Source: Minicystis rosea (GTDB taxonomy: Bacteria; Myxococcota_A; Polyangia; Polyangiales; Polyangiaceae). From it: a stretch of 64,000 bases of DNA. Under the pieces are notes generated by a model, which was given only the letters and a program-made list of their open reading frames with translations, ran no database searches and was not told where the DNA came from. The DNA is taken from assembly GCA_001931535.1 (NCBI GenBank), contig CP016211.1:9532377-9596376 (forward strand), given 5' to 3'. The position numbers were made by a program, and so were the translations under genes. Below are positions 25,453 to 33,836 of this stretch, in pieces (the stretch's first letter is position 1; each line of letters starts with the position of its first letter).

Positions 25453-26466
25453 TCAGTCGTGCTCGAAGGACATCGAGGAGCCTTCGCCTTCGATGCCGCC
25501 GATTTGAGCGAGCCGCTTGCGCCTCGCCATCTGCATGGCCTCGCACCCTGACGGCAGGCCGGCGTCGCAAGCCATCTTGTAGGCATCCATGGCTGCGGCC
25601 GGGTTCTTCGGCACGCCTTCGCCGTGTTGATAAGCGTCCCCGAGGAGAAGGCATGCGTCGGGGATGCCTTGCTTGCAGCCGGTCCACGCGAAGCTCGCGC
25701 CGCCGCGGCGATCGGTGGGGGCGGCGGCACGGTACATCTCGGCGCCGAGCACGCAGGAAGCAGGGTCGCCGAGCGCGCAGCCGCGGGCGAAGTAATAGAC
25801 TTGATCGACGCTCGGCGTGGAGGAGGAGGCGGCCTTGCGATGGTGCTGGCCGGCGGAGGCGCAGCCGAAACCGCTGCCGGCGTCGCAGGCGCGCTCGTAG
25901 GCGCGGAGCGCGGCCTTGCCTTCGGCGTGCTCGGCGAGCCAGAGGCACGATCGGCGGTGGCCGCCGCTGCACGCCACGTCGTAGTAGGTGGCGGCGCGCG
26001 CCGGATCTTGCGTGACCGCGCGACCGCGCTCGTACATCAGGCCGAGGAGCGCGCAGCCGGCGGGGTCGCCGCCGTTGCAGCCGTCCTCGGCGTAGCTCTT
26101 CATCCACATCGCGGACTCACGCGACATGGGCTCCGCGCCGAAGCGAACCGAGGAGCCCATCAACGAGGCGGCGCGGGTGCAGTCTCGGACCACGCCCCGA
26201 TCGCAGCTCGCTTGCAGGGCATCGATCGCGTCCTCGCGGAGCATCGCTGCACGATCGGGATCCCGCGAGAAACCGAAGGCGCCGTCCTCGAACATGGTGG
26301 CGAGCGAGAGGCACGCGGAGGCCCGCTCCTCGGCGGCGTCACCGCCCCGACAGACTTCGTCGAGCTGGCCGGGCGCGCTGGGACGATGGGATGCGCGCGC
26401 GACGCAGCCGGTCGCGGTGAGCGTGAGCACCAGCATTCCGCCGCTCGCAAGGAAAGACCTGTTCAT
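25453..26466 (-). CDS. Cys-rich Sel1-repeat lipoprotein
   Basis: The product is 337 residues with a signal peptide and lipobox TGC. The mature protein is built of Sel1-like helical repeats of about 36 residues carrying paired Cys, for example CNGGDPAGCALLGLMYERGR, CSGGHRRSCLWLAEHAEG and CKQGIPDACLLLGDAYQHGE. The Cys spacing is like that of secreted Cys-rich Sel1 proteins in which disulfides tie the repeats. A scaffold role at the envelope is likely; partners are unknown. Confidence 0.85.
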   Translation of the reverse strand: MNRSFLASGGMLVLTLTATGCVARASHRPSAPGQLDEVCRGGDAAEERASACLSLATMFEDGAFGFSRDPDRAAMLREDAIDALQASCDRGVVRDCTRAASLMGSSVRFGAEPMSRESAMWMKSYAEDGCNGGDPAGCALLGLMYERGRAVTQDPARAATYYDVACSGGHRRSCLWLAEHAEGKAALRAYERACDAGSGFGCASAGQHHRKAASSSTPSVDQVYYFARGCALGDPASCVLGAEMYRAAAPTDRRGGASFAWTGCKQGIPDACLLLGDAYQHGEGVPKNPAAAMDAYKMACDAGLPSGCEAMQMARRKRLAQIGGIEGEGSSMSFEHD

Positions 26467-26633
26467 GACGCGATCGCCTCCGTCGTGAAGATGCTCGGAT
26501 CCCCTGCCTTCGGCGCGCCGGCAGAGAATCTGAGAACGCCGCGCGCCCCTCCACCTTGGGCCGGTCCAACCAGAAAACGATGGCAGGGGCTACGGCCTCT
26601 CGTCAACGGCACCGCACGGATGGGGGCCTGAGA

Positions 26634-27476
26634 TCAAGCGAAGGCGGGGCTCGGGGCGTAACGCGCGAGCTCGCGCGGGCAGTGGGCGGAGAAGACGCTC
26701 ACGTCGGCGGCGTGATCGCGCACGAGGGCGCGGAGGCGCGCTTGGTTCTCGAGGCGCGCGGCGTTGTCGGTCGAATGGAGGCGCTGGAAGAGCGCGAGGC
26801 CGAGCGGGCTCTTGGGGCGATCGGGGCTCACTTCGTGATGACTGAAGTAAGCGTCGCCGGCGTGGAGGAGCCAGCGATCGCCGGCCTTCACGGCGACGCC
26901 GCAATGGCCGACTGAGTGGCCGGTGAGCGGGACGAGCAGCACCTCCGCGGAGAGGCCGGGGAGGATGCGCACGGCGTCGAAGCCGAGCCAGCGATCACCG
27001 TCGACGGCATAGCGCGTCCAGCGCGGGCCATGGGCCCACTGCGCGGGGCGATAGCCGGTGCGAACGGCGGGGCCCGCGGGCGAAAGGGCAGCGTCGTGCT
27101 CGTCGCGGAACACGTGCACCGTGGCCTCGGGGAAGTCGGAGAGGCCGCCGATGTGATCGAGATCGAGGTGCGTGGGGACGATGTGCCGGACGTCCTCGCG
27201 ACGGAAGCCGAGCGCCTCCACCTGGCGAACGGCGGTCTCGCGAGGATCGAAGGCCGGCGCGTTGCGCCTGACGAAGCGACGGCCGAGGCGCGCCTTGGGA
27301 TCCTCGATGTCGCGAAGCCCGAGGCCGGTGTCGACGAGCACGAGGCCACCGTCCGTCTCGACGAGGAGGCAATGGCAGACCATGCGGGCACGTGTGAAGA
27401 GGCCGCCTTCGCCGAGGATGAAGCGCGATCCACCGGCGGGGCACAGGGTGCCGCAGTTGAGATGATGGACGCGCAT
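26634..27476 (-). CDS. Metallo-beta-lactamase fold hydrolase (lactonase-like)
   Basis: The product is 280 residues; GAGG lies 8 bp before the ATG. It has the metal-binding motif THLDLDHIGG, a later LTGHSVGHCG, HAGDAYFSHHE and the C-terminal FSAHCPRE, all matching the MBL fold. The overall layout (VCHCLLVETDGGLVLVDTGLG at the start) resembles N-acyl-homoserine-lactonase relatives, but HLDLDH replaces HxHxDH, so lactone hydrolysis is only a possibility. It diverges from an AraC-type regulator, which is a likely controller. Confidence 0.85.
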   Translation of the reverse strand: MRVHHLNCGTLCPAGGSRFILGEGGLFTRARMVCHCLLVETDGGLVLVDTGLGLRDIEDPKARLGRRFVRRNAPAFDPRETAVRQVEALGFRREDVRHIVPTHLDLDHIGGLSDFPEATVHVFRDEHDAALSPAGPAVRTGYRPAQWAHGPRWTRYAVDGDRWLGFDAVRILPGLSAEVLLVPLTGHSVGHCGVAVKAGDRWLLHAGDAYFSHHEVSPDRPKSPLGLALFQRLHSTDNAARLENQARLRALVRDHAADVSVFSAHCPRELARYAPSPAFA

Positions 27477-27672
27477 GATCAGCTCCTCGATCCGTTGGGC
27501 GACGGGTGCCGCGCGTTTCGATGCGACGTTCGATGCTCGATGGTCATGAACGATCTCCTTCGCCCGATTCGTGAGGACGGTCGCGGCGCGGGGATTGAAG
27601 AAATCGGCCACCGCTTCGCGGCGAAGGCGCGCGCGGGTTTACGGGCCGGCGCGCTTCCCTCATGATTTGCCC

Positions 27673-28509
27673 ATGAGCACGCCGCCGCTCCGCATCGCGC
27701 CGCAGGCTGCGCTCGCGCGGTTCGTGCGCGGGCTCTCCGTGCTCACGCCGAGCATCACGCCGAGGCAAGGCGAAGGCGGCTACGTGAAGCTGCCCGATGG
27801 GGAAGTCGATCTGGTGGTGCGCGTGACGCGCACGGGCGGCGATGCGTACGTGATCGGCACGCGGCTTCAGCCGCTCCACAAGACGGGCGCGGACGTGCCA
27901 CCCGGCACCATCGCCGTGCGCTTCCGCGCGGCGGGCGCCTATCCCTTCTTCGGTGTGCCGATGTCCGAGCTCACCGATCGCGTCGTGTCGCTCGACCGCC
28001 TCTGGGGCGACGGCGGCGCGCGCCTGCGCGACGCGCTCCTCACGACGACGGACGTGCGCGCGCGGATGGAGATCGTCGAGCGATCGCTCTGCGATCGGCT
28101 GCGGCGCGGTGATGTGTTCGAGCCTTCGTCGGCGCTCCTCGTGCGGCGCGCGGTGCGCGCGATCGTCGATGCGCCGACGCCGTTGCGGGTGGAGCCGCTC
28201 GCTCGCACGCTCGGGGTGAGCACCCGCCAGCTTCGCCGTTCGTTCGACGACGTGGTGGGGATCGGGCCGAAGGCGTTCGCGCGGGTCGTGCGTTTCCAAC
28301 GCGCGGTCGAGGCCGCGGAGCGCGGCGCGGCGCCGGACTGGGGAGCCATCGCGCTCGCCGTCGGGTACTGCGATCAAGCGCATTTGGTGAATGATTTTCG
28401 AGCGCTTTCGGGCGTGACGCCGAGCGCGCTGGCGAGCGCACGCGCGATGAAGATGCGTCCCGAAGCGAGCGCGCGGGCGCGGGCGATGCGAGGCTCGTCG
28501 CTTCGTTGA
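27673..28509 (+). CDS. AraC-type transcriptional regulator
   Basis: The product is 278 residues. The N-terminal half is a short beta-rich sensor-like region (VKLPDGEVDLVVRVTR, PPGTIAVRFRAAGAYPFFGV) as in DUF6597-type regulators, and the C-terminal half is an AraC helix-turn-helix pair (LARTLGVSTRQLRRSFDDVV, IALAVGYCDQAHLVNDFRAL, SGVTPSAL). It starts 196 bp from the divergent metallo-hydrolase gene, and regulation of that gene is the simplest guess. Confidence 0.85.
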   Translation: MSTPPLRIAPQAALARFVRGLSVLTPSITPRQGEGGYVKLPDGEVDLVVRVTRTGGDAYVIGTRLQPLHKTGADVPPGTIAVRFRAAGAYPFFGVPMSELTDRVVSLDRLWGDGGARLRDALLTTTDVRARMEIVERSLCDRLRRGDVFEPSSALLVRRAVRAIVDAPTPLRVEPLARTLGVSTRQLRRSFDDVVGIGPKAFARVVRFQRAVEAAERGAAPDWGAIALAVGYCDQAHLVNDFRALSGVTPSALASARAMKMRPEASARARAMRGSSLR

Positions 28510-28585
28510 CGCCTGCGCACCGAGCACGATTGCGGCGCGCGAAAAGGTTCTGATCCAACGCGCCCCGCGGTACGGACATGGGCCC

Positions 28586-30217
28586 ATGAAGCACCGCTCC
28601 GCCGTCGCGATGTCCGTGCTCGCCGCCGCTGCCGCGCTCACCGCATGCGCGGAGGTGCCCACCCCGGAGCCGCAAAGGCCGGCGTCTGCGCCGCCGGTGT
28701 CGACGTCGGCTCCCGTCGCCGAGGCGCCGCCTGCTCCGCCGGCGCGCTGGGCGCGTGTGTATCAGCGCTCGTGCACCGGCAGCATCACGGAGCCGCTGCT
28801 CTCGACGGACGGCAAGAGCGTCGCTTCGTGCGGCACGCGCTTCGACGTGGAGCGCGGGCGGTTTTTGGGCACGGCGCCGTTCGGGTTGCTCGCGCTGCTC
28901 GAAGGTGATCGCGCGATCGTCGACGAGTTCGGGGAAGGCGGGCTCACGCTCGTCAGCCCCGGAGGAAACACGGTGCGCGACGCGGGCGGTCGTCCCCTTT
29001 CGATCGCGATCGCGGGCGACGAGAAGCGCGTGGTCTCGTTGGAGAAGAGCAACGACGGCGAGCGTCTCGTGGTCGTGCGCGCGCTCCCCTCGCTCGCGCG
29101 CGAGAGCGCCACGTCGCTGGGCAGAGGGCCGGCGGAGGGATCGGTCGGGCTCCTCGCCGACGGGCGCGTGGTGGTGCACGCGTCCCATCCGTGCATCGAG
29201 GCCGCGTGTGAAGGTGATGCCGCGAAGGACGCTTCGTGCAAGCAGATGAAGTGCAGCGGGCACGGGCTCTTCGTCATCGATCGCGGCGCCGTCACGCCGC
29301 TCGTCGCGGGCGTGCGGGCTGCGGGGTTCGGCGCGCGCGGCGATGTCGCGGCCATCGTGCGTGACGATGGATCGGCGGCGCTGATCGCGCTCCCGGATGG
29401 GCGCGTGCTGGCGCCGCTGCCGCCGGTCGGCATGGATGACGTCGATGAAGTGGCGGTGAGCGCGGCCGGCGATCGGGTGGCGATCGGGAGCTTCAAGAAG
29501 CTCTCCGTGCTCGCCAAGAGCGGGGCCGGTTTCGTCGAGGTGCTCGCGACCACCGATGCTCGGGTGCAGATGCTGCGCTTCTCCGCCGACGGCCGCATGC
29601 TCTTCACGGGCCACAATCTCGCAGCGTACCGCGAAGGCGCGGAGCCTCGCGCCCTCCCGGTCCCCGCCTACGACATGAAGCTCCCCGAGGGCTTCGTGAA
29701 GGCCGCGCGCAAGGACGACGCGTGGATGCTGCCGAACGAGGGCGAGCGCGCGGTCGGCGAAGGAGACCTCGCGATGTTCGTCGATCCCAAGATGGGCGCG
29801 GAGGTGGTGGTCAGCGCGATCGACGCCGACGAGCTCGATCCCAGCGGCGACGCCGAGACCTGGGGCAAGCGCGTGGCCACGCGCCTGCTCTCCCCGCACG
29901 TCGCGCTCGACACCGCAGCCGCGCTCAAGAAGGTTGGATTCGTCGCGTGGGGCGAGCCCGGGCATCGATCGCTGGAGCTCCATTGGATGTCGCACGGCTG
30001 CGAGGACGTCGACTCGTACGAGCGCGTGAGCGAGAAGGGTGGCGCGGTCGTGCGCGTCCACATCCAGGTCTATGGGGAGATGACGGCGAAGAAGATCGCG
30101 CCCTGGCTCGATGCCTTCTTCGACGATCCTCTCGGCAAGAGCCCAGCGCGCGCAGGGCACGCGCGCGCGCCCACCAAGCCGAAGGCTGCGCACAAGCCCA
30201 AGGCGAGGAAGCGGTGA
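28586..30217 (+). CDS. Lipoprotein, propeller-like, function unknown
   Basis: The product is 543 residues with lipobox LTAC and a Pro/Ala linker. The body has repeated beta-rich segments such as VVSLEKSNDGERLVVVRAL and DRVAIGSFKKLSVLAKSGAG, like a WD40-type propeller, then an alpha/beta C-terminal part and a basic Lys/Pro/Ala tail (KPKAAHKPKARKR). No active-site motif seen. The next gene overlaps its stop by 1 bp, so the two are probably made together. Confidence 0.7.
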   Translation: MKHRSAVAMSVLAAAAALTACAEVPTPEPQRPASAPPVSTSAPVAEAPPAPPARWARVYQRSCTGSITEPLLSTDGKSVASCGTRFDVERGRFLGTAPFGLLALLEGDRAIVDEFGEGGLTLVSPGGNTVRDAGGRPLSIAIAGDEKRVVSLEKSNDGERLVVVRALPSLARESATSLGRGPAEGSVGLLADGRVVVHASHPCIEAACEGDAAKDASCKQMKCSGHGLFVIDRGAVTPLVAGVRAAGFGARGDVAAIVRDDGSAALIALPDGRVLAPLPPVGMDDVDEVAVSAAGDRVAIGSFKKLSVLAKSGAGFVEVLATTDARVQMLRFSADGRMLFTGHNLAAYREGAEPRALPVPAYDMKLPEGFVKAARKDDAWMLPNEGERAVGEGDLAMFVDPKMGAEVVVSAIDADELDPSGDAETWGKRVATRLLSPHVALDTAAALKKVGFVAWGEPGHRSLELHWMSHGCEDVDSYERVSEKGGAVVRVHIQVYGEMTAKKIAPWLDAFFDDPLGKSPARAGHARAPTKPKAAHKPKARKR

Positions 30218-30735
30218 TGCGGATCGCGCTCGTTTTCCTGACGACTTCGCTCGCCGCGTGCGCGTCGTTCGCGCCCCCTGCGCCGCCGCCGCATCCTTCG
30301 CCGATCCCGGTGGGCGCGCCCGCGACGCCGCCGCCTGCAACTGCTGCACAAGCACCTGCGCCTCCACGCGGCGACGCGAGCGGTGCCGTGCGTGCGGTGT
30401 TCCATTTCTCGGATCCGGCGCGCCCCTCGAACGTGCGCGGGCTGGAGAACGCGAAGCGGGCGCTCGCGGCGCTCGGATCGACGCCCGCGCGCTTCGTGAT
30501 CGTGGTGCACGGGCAGGCGCTCAATTGGTTCCGCAAGGGCGAGCAGGAGAACCTCGCCGCGCCGCTCGCGGCGCTGCTCGCGACGGGCAAGGTGGAGCTA
30601 CACGTCTGCGCGCGCACGCTGGAGGAGAATCACTGGCACATCTCGGACATCCTCCCCGGCGCGACCACCGTCCCCTCGGGCTCGGCCGAGGTGCTCAAGC
30701 TGGAGCGCGACGGGTTCGTCTACTTCAAGCCTTGA
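30217..30735 (+). CDS. DsrE-like domain lipoprotein
   Basis: The product is 172 residues, starting at a TGATG overlap. Signal peptide with lipobox LAAC, a Pro/Ala linker, then an alpha/beta domain of about 115 residues: RAVFHFSDPARPSNVRGLEN, RFVIVVHGQALNWF, VELHVCARTLEEN. This is the DsrE/DUF1791 pattern, with the single Cys of HVCARTL at the usual active-site loop. DsrE-like proteins take part in sulfur transfer in some systems; here only the fold can be claimed. Confidence 0.8.
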   Translation: MRIALVFLTTSLAACASFAPPAPPPHPSPIPVGAPATPPPATAAQAPAPPRGDASGAVRAVFHFSDPARPSNVRGLENAKRALAALGSTPARFVIVVHGQALNWFRKGEQENLAAPLAALLATGKVELHVCARTLEENHWHISDILPGATTVPSGSAEVLKLERDGFVYFKP

Positions 30736-30766
30736 GCGACACGGCGTGCATCATCGGCGCGCGTGA

Positions 30767-31921
30767 TCAGCGCGGGTTCGGCGCAGCGAGGAGCGCTTCG
30801 GCTTCCGAACGGCGATAGCCCTTCGGGTACTGCGTCAGGTAGCGACGCGCGGCCGTGCGGGCCTCGGCCATGCGGCCTCCGCGCTGCAACGACACCATCA
30901 GAAGGAACAACGCGTCCTCGGCCCGCTCGTCGTTCGGGTGTGCTTCGCCGAACGCCGAGAGGCGCTGGGCCGCAGCGTCGTAGTCTCCTCGGTCGACCAT
31001 GCGAATGCCCTCGCGCAGGGCATCCATCGAATCGGGTCGCGCGCTCGCAGGCGGCGTCGCGCTCGCGGATGCCGTCGATGCCGGCGCTTGTGCCGGCTCC
31101 GCGGTCGGACGCGCGAGCGCGGTCGATGCAGGAGCCGGCGTTGGGTCCGCGGCTGGGCGCGTGAGCACCGTCGACACCGGAGCGCGCACGGGCTCCGCCG
31201 TCGAGGGCCGAGACCAGCGCTCGCCCGCGGCCACGAGCCACGTTGCACCGTGAAACCGCACCTCGACCTTGCCCTCGGTCACGCGCACCGATCGCAGGCG
31301 CGCGGCCTGCGCCTCCACGTGGAAGATGGTGCCGCGCACCTCGACCTCGGCGTCCTCCGTGCGGACGATGAAGCGCTCGGCGCCGCGCAGCGGCCGCACC
31401 GACAGCGCGATGGTGCCGTCATGCAGAGCCACCGTCTCCACGTCACCGGCCGCAGTGCGCGTGAACACGGCAGGCCCGTCGGGCACGATGGTCGTCTCGG
31501 TGCGCGCGCGAGGCGCGGTGTGCACGGGGCGCGCGTCGATCGAGAGCGCGTGGGATCGCGGGATGTTCGGCAGGCGCGCGACGACGGGAGGCCGCTCGGG
31601 TGCGCGCCGGAGCGCGATCCAGAGCGTGCCCGGGACCAGCACGAGCGCGAGCGCGAGCGACATGAGGCGCGACGAGCTCGACGGCGCGCGGCGCGGGCGC
31701 GCGGCCTCGCGGAGCAAGGCGAGGCGAGCGCGCTGCTTTTCCAGGAGCGTGCGCGGAGGCACGCGCAGCAGGGCGCCGAGGTGCTCGAGATCGGCATCCA
31801 GCGCCGCGCACGACGCGCAGGTCGCGAGGTGGCGCGTGATCGAAGCCGCCTCCCGCTCGCTCAGCCGGCCATCCCGCTTCGCTTCGACGAGCGACGCCAT
31901 GGAGCAGGTTGCCCGCGTCAT
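30767..31921 (-). CDS. FecR-like protein with anti-sigma zinc finger and TPR-like tail
   Basis: The product is 384 residues from the ATG at 31921. Residues 31-38 (HLATCASC) form the H-x3-C-x2-C zinc finger of anti-sigma factors. A single transmembrane helix follows (SLALALVLVPGTLWIAL), then a FecR-like beta domain (VHTAPRARTETTIVPDGPAV, VEVRGTIFHVEAQ, VTEGKVEVRFHGATWLVAAG). After an Ala/Pro/Thr linker a C-terminal tetratricopeptide-like helical pair reads GDYDAAAQRLSAFGEAHPND. It overlaps the sigma-factor gene by 4 bp and is the natural candidate for its inhibitor. Confidence 0.85.
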   Translation of the reverse strand: MTRATCSMASLVEAKRDGRLSEREAASITRHLATCASCAALDADLEHLGALLRVPPRTLLEKQRARLALLREAARPRRAPSSSSRLMSLALALVLVPGTLWIALRRAPERPPVVARLPNIPRSHALSIDARPVHTAPRARTETTIVPDGPAVFTRTAAGDVETVALHDGTIALSVRPLRGAERFIVRTEDAEVEVRGTIFHVEAQAARLRSVRVTEGKVEVRFHGATWLVAAGERWSRPSTAEPVRAPVSTVLTRPAADPTPAPASTALARPTAEPAQAPASTASASATPPASARPDSMDALREGIRMVDRGDYDAAAQRLSAFGEAHPNDERAEDALFLLMVSLQRGGRMAEARTAARRYLTQYPKGYRRSEAEALLAAPNPR

Positions 31922-32523
31922 GTGCTTCTCTTCCTGGCGAGGGCGCGCCGCACCTCGGCGCGGGCATAGTGCAGCCTCGTCCACACCGTCGCCACCGGGA
32001 TGTCGAGCGCGGCGGCGACCTCCTCGCCGGAGAGCCCTTCGCGCTCGATCATCAAGAGCACGGTGCGCTTCTCCTCCGACATCCGCAGAAGCGCCCGGGA
32101 AACGGTCTCGATCTCGCGCGCCTCGGAGGCCGCGTCCTCCGGGGTGCGCATGACGGCGCGGGTCACCGTCTCTTTGAGCGACCCGAGCATCCGCAGGAAG
32201 CGCGCGCGCTTGCGAAAGCGTGCCCGCGCGATCTGCGCGGCGATTCCGATCAGGAACGGACGCGCGCAGGGCCGACCGTCGTACGAGGCGCCGGCCCGCT
32301 GCACGGCGAGGAACGCCTCCTGGACGATGTCGTCGGCATCGGCCGTGCGCATGGTGGAGCGCAGGACGAAGCGGCGCACGTCGTCTTGATAGCGATCGTA
32401 GAGCACCCCGAGCGCCGCGAGGTTGCCGGCGACGATCCTGGCGATGAGCTCGGCGTCGTCTTCGGCGCGATCCGGCCGCATCATGATGAGGTCTTCGAAC
32501 GGGAGCTCGGCTTTGGATTTCAT
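31918..32523 (-). CDS. ECF RNA polymerase sigma factor
   Basis: The product is 201 residues. Sigma region 2 reads LYDRYQDDVRRFVLRSTMRT and TADADDIVQEAFLAVQ; region 4 has the helix-turn-helix SGEEVAAALDIPVATVWTRL followed by HYARAEVRRAL. It overlaps the outer-membrane protein gene upstream and the anti-sigma-like gene downstream by 4 bp each, so the three are translated together. Its promoter consensus cannot be read from here; autoregulation is usual for the class. Confidence 0.92.
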   Translation of the reverse strand: MKSKAELPFEDLIMMRPDRAEDDAELIARIVAGNLAALGVLYDRYQDDVRRFVLRSTMRTADADDIVQEAFLAVQRAGASYDGRPCARPFLIGIAAQIARARFRKRARFLRMLGSLKETVTRAVMRTPEDAASEAREIETVSRALLRMSEEKRTVLLMIEREGLSGEEVAAALDIPVATVWTRLHYARAEVRRALARKRST

Positions 32524-33449
32524 CGAATGGCCATGTCGACACCGAAGGAGAGGCCCGCAGAGCCCACGGGGAGCGGCGGCAGAGCGGCATCGATCCGCCG
32601 CGCCCGGACGGCGCTGGCCGGCGCGATCTCACCGTCGATCGCCACCACGCCGCGCCACCTCCTGCTGAAGAGGATCGTCGCGCGCAACCCAAGCCCGAGC
32701 CTTCCATCCAGCTTGGCGCCCTCGACCTCGTCTTCCTTGTGGCCGGCTTCCATGGAGACGAACGCGATCGACGGATCGAACGTCGCCTGCACGTCGAGCC
32801 ATCGCGTCGCGACGATCCGACGCCCGACCGAGAGGCCGAGCGCCAGATCCGACATCGAGAAATGATGCGGAGCCCGGTCGAAGACGTACGGCACACCGAA
32901 CCGTCCCCACGCCCCCACCGACCACGCATCGAGGGGAACCGCAGCGCGCAACGTGGCCGTCCCCCACAACGACCGGAGCGCTCCGCTGTAGCGAGCACCG
33001 ATGAGCGCCGCCGCGATCAAGCGCGGCTCCATGGGTCCATGCGCGCGCGGGCTCTCGGGCTCGGCGGGTGCCGGCGGCTCCGCGTGCGAAGGAGGAGCCT
33101 CGTTCCACGAGAACGCGAGCAGCGCTTCGGCGGTGGGCAGGAGCTCGGCGGGCGTCGACACGTGGCGTGTCGCCTCGCGCCCGCGTGGATCGCGCCGCGT
33201 GAGGGTGGCGCGCTCATGGTCTGGATCCAGCTCCAGACGCAGCTCCCCGCCGGCGCAGCTCCACATGTGCCCCTCTTCGGTGACGGCGGCAGTCAGGTCG
33301 TCGAGCGCACGGCGCCAGTCCTCCGAAGGGACCTTTCCGTCGACGATCAGACGCGGCGGCACACACGACTCCGCACGTGCGGCGACTGCGCCAATCACAA
33401 GCGCCGTCGCCCCCGCCACGATGAGCCGAACGAGCCGCGGTCCCCTCAA
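32520..33449 (-). CDS. Secreted/outer-membrane protein heading the ECF operon
   Basis: The product is 309 residues with a cleavable signal peptide (ending ARAES or nearby). The N-terminal 100 residues look like a small periplasmic domain (RLIVDGKVPSEDWRRAL, HMWSCAGGELRLELDPDHE); the rest has beta-barrel-like strands (ALIGARYSGALRSLWGTATL, DVQATFDPSIAFVSMEA, GLGLRATILFSRRWRGVVA). It is the first gene of the operon with the sigma factor and anti-sigma. It may be the signal receiver or the target of the system. Confidence 0.75.
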   Translation of the reverse strand: MRGPRLVRLIVAGATALVIGAVAARAESCVPPRLIVDGKVPSEDWRRALDDLTAAVTEEGHMWSCAGGELRLELDPDHERATLTRRDPRGREATRHVSTPAELLPTAEALLAFSWNEAPPSHAEPPAPAEPESPRAHGPMEPRLIAAALIGARYSGALRSLWGTATLRAAVPLDAWSVGAWGRFGVPYVFDRAPHHFSMSDLALGLSVGRRIVATRWLDVQATFDPSIAFVSMEAGHKEDEVEGAKLDGRLGLGLRATILFSRRWRGVVAIDGEIAPASAVRARRIDAALPPLPVGSAGLSFGVDMAIR

Positions 33450-33836
33450 TCGTCGTCCTCTTCTTCGTCGTCGCGGGCTCGCTTCGCGCCGACGACGGTC
33501 ATCGCCGTCGCCGCGACGGGAAACGCGATTTCAGCGAGGCCCGGCGCGCTCTTCGGGCTCCTTCTGCGTGTCTCTCCTCGCGGCGGCTTCGCCTTCACGT
33601 GCAGGTTCGCGCGAACGTAGACGAACCTTCAAAAAATCTTTTGCAGGACGCGCGCCCATCGTGCGTGGGCTCACAGCACGTGCGCCCCAGGGCTCGATCG
33701 CCCCCTCAACCATTCTCGCTTGGCCCATTCGACCTCGGCAAAAGGTCCTACGAAAAACACTGAAGCTCTTCGCATCGACACGCCAAGGAGGTTGTCACGC
33801 TTCGCGGACGAAGGGTGACCTCACAAAGAAGGCTCG
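33450..33836. other. Divergent intergenic region (387 bp) with nested palindrome
   Basis: It lies between the ECF operon and the PAP2 gene. At 33603-33628 the 7-bp inverted repeat AGGTTCG/CGAACCT encloses the perfect palindrome GTTCGCGCGAAC (33605-33616). That is followed by the only A/T-rich patch in the region. This is a plausible operator or promoter zone. No gene is supported. Confidence 0.4.
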
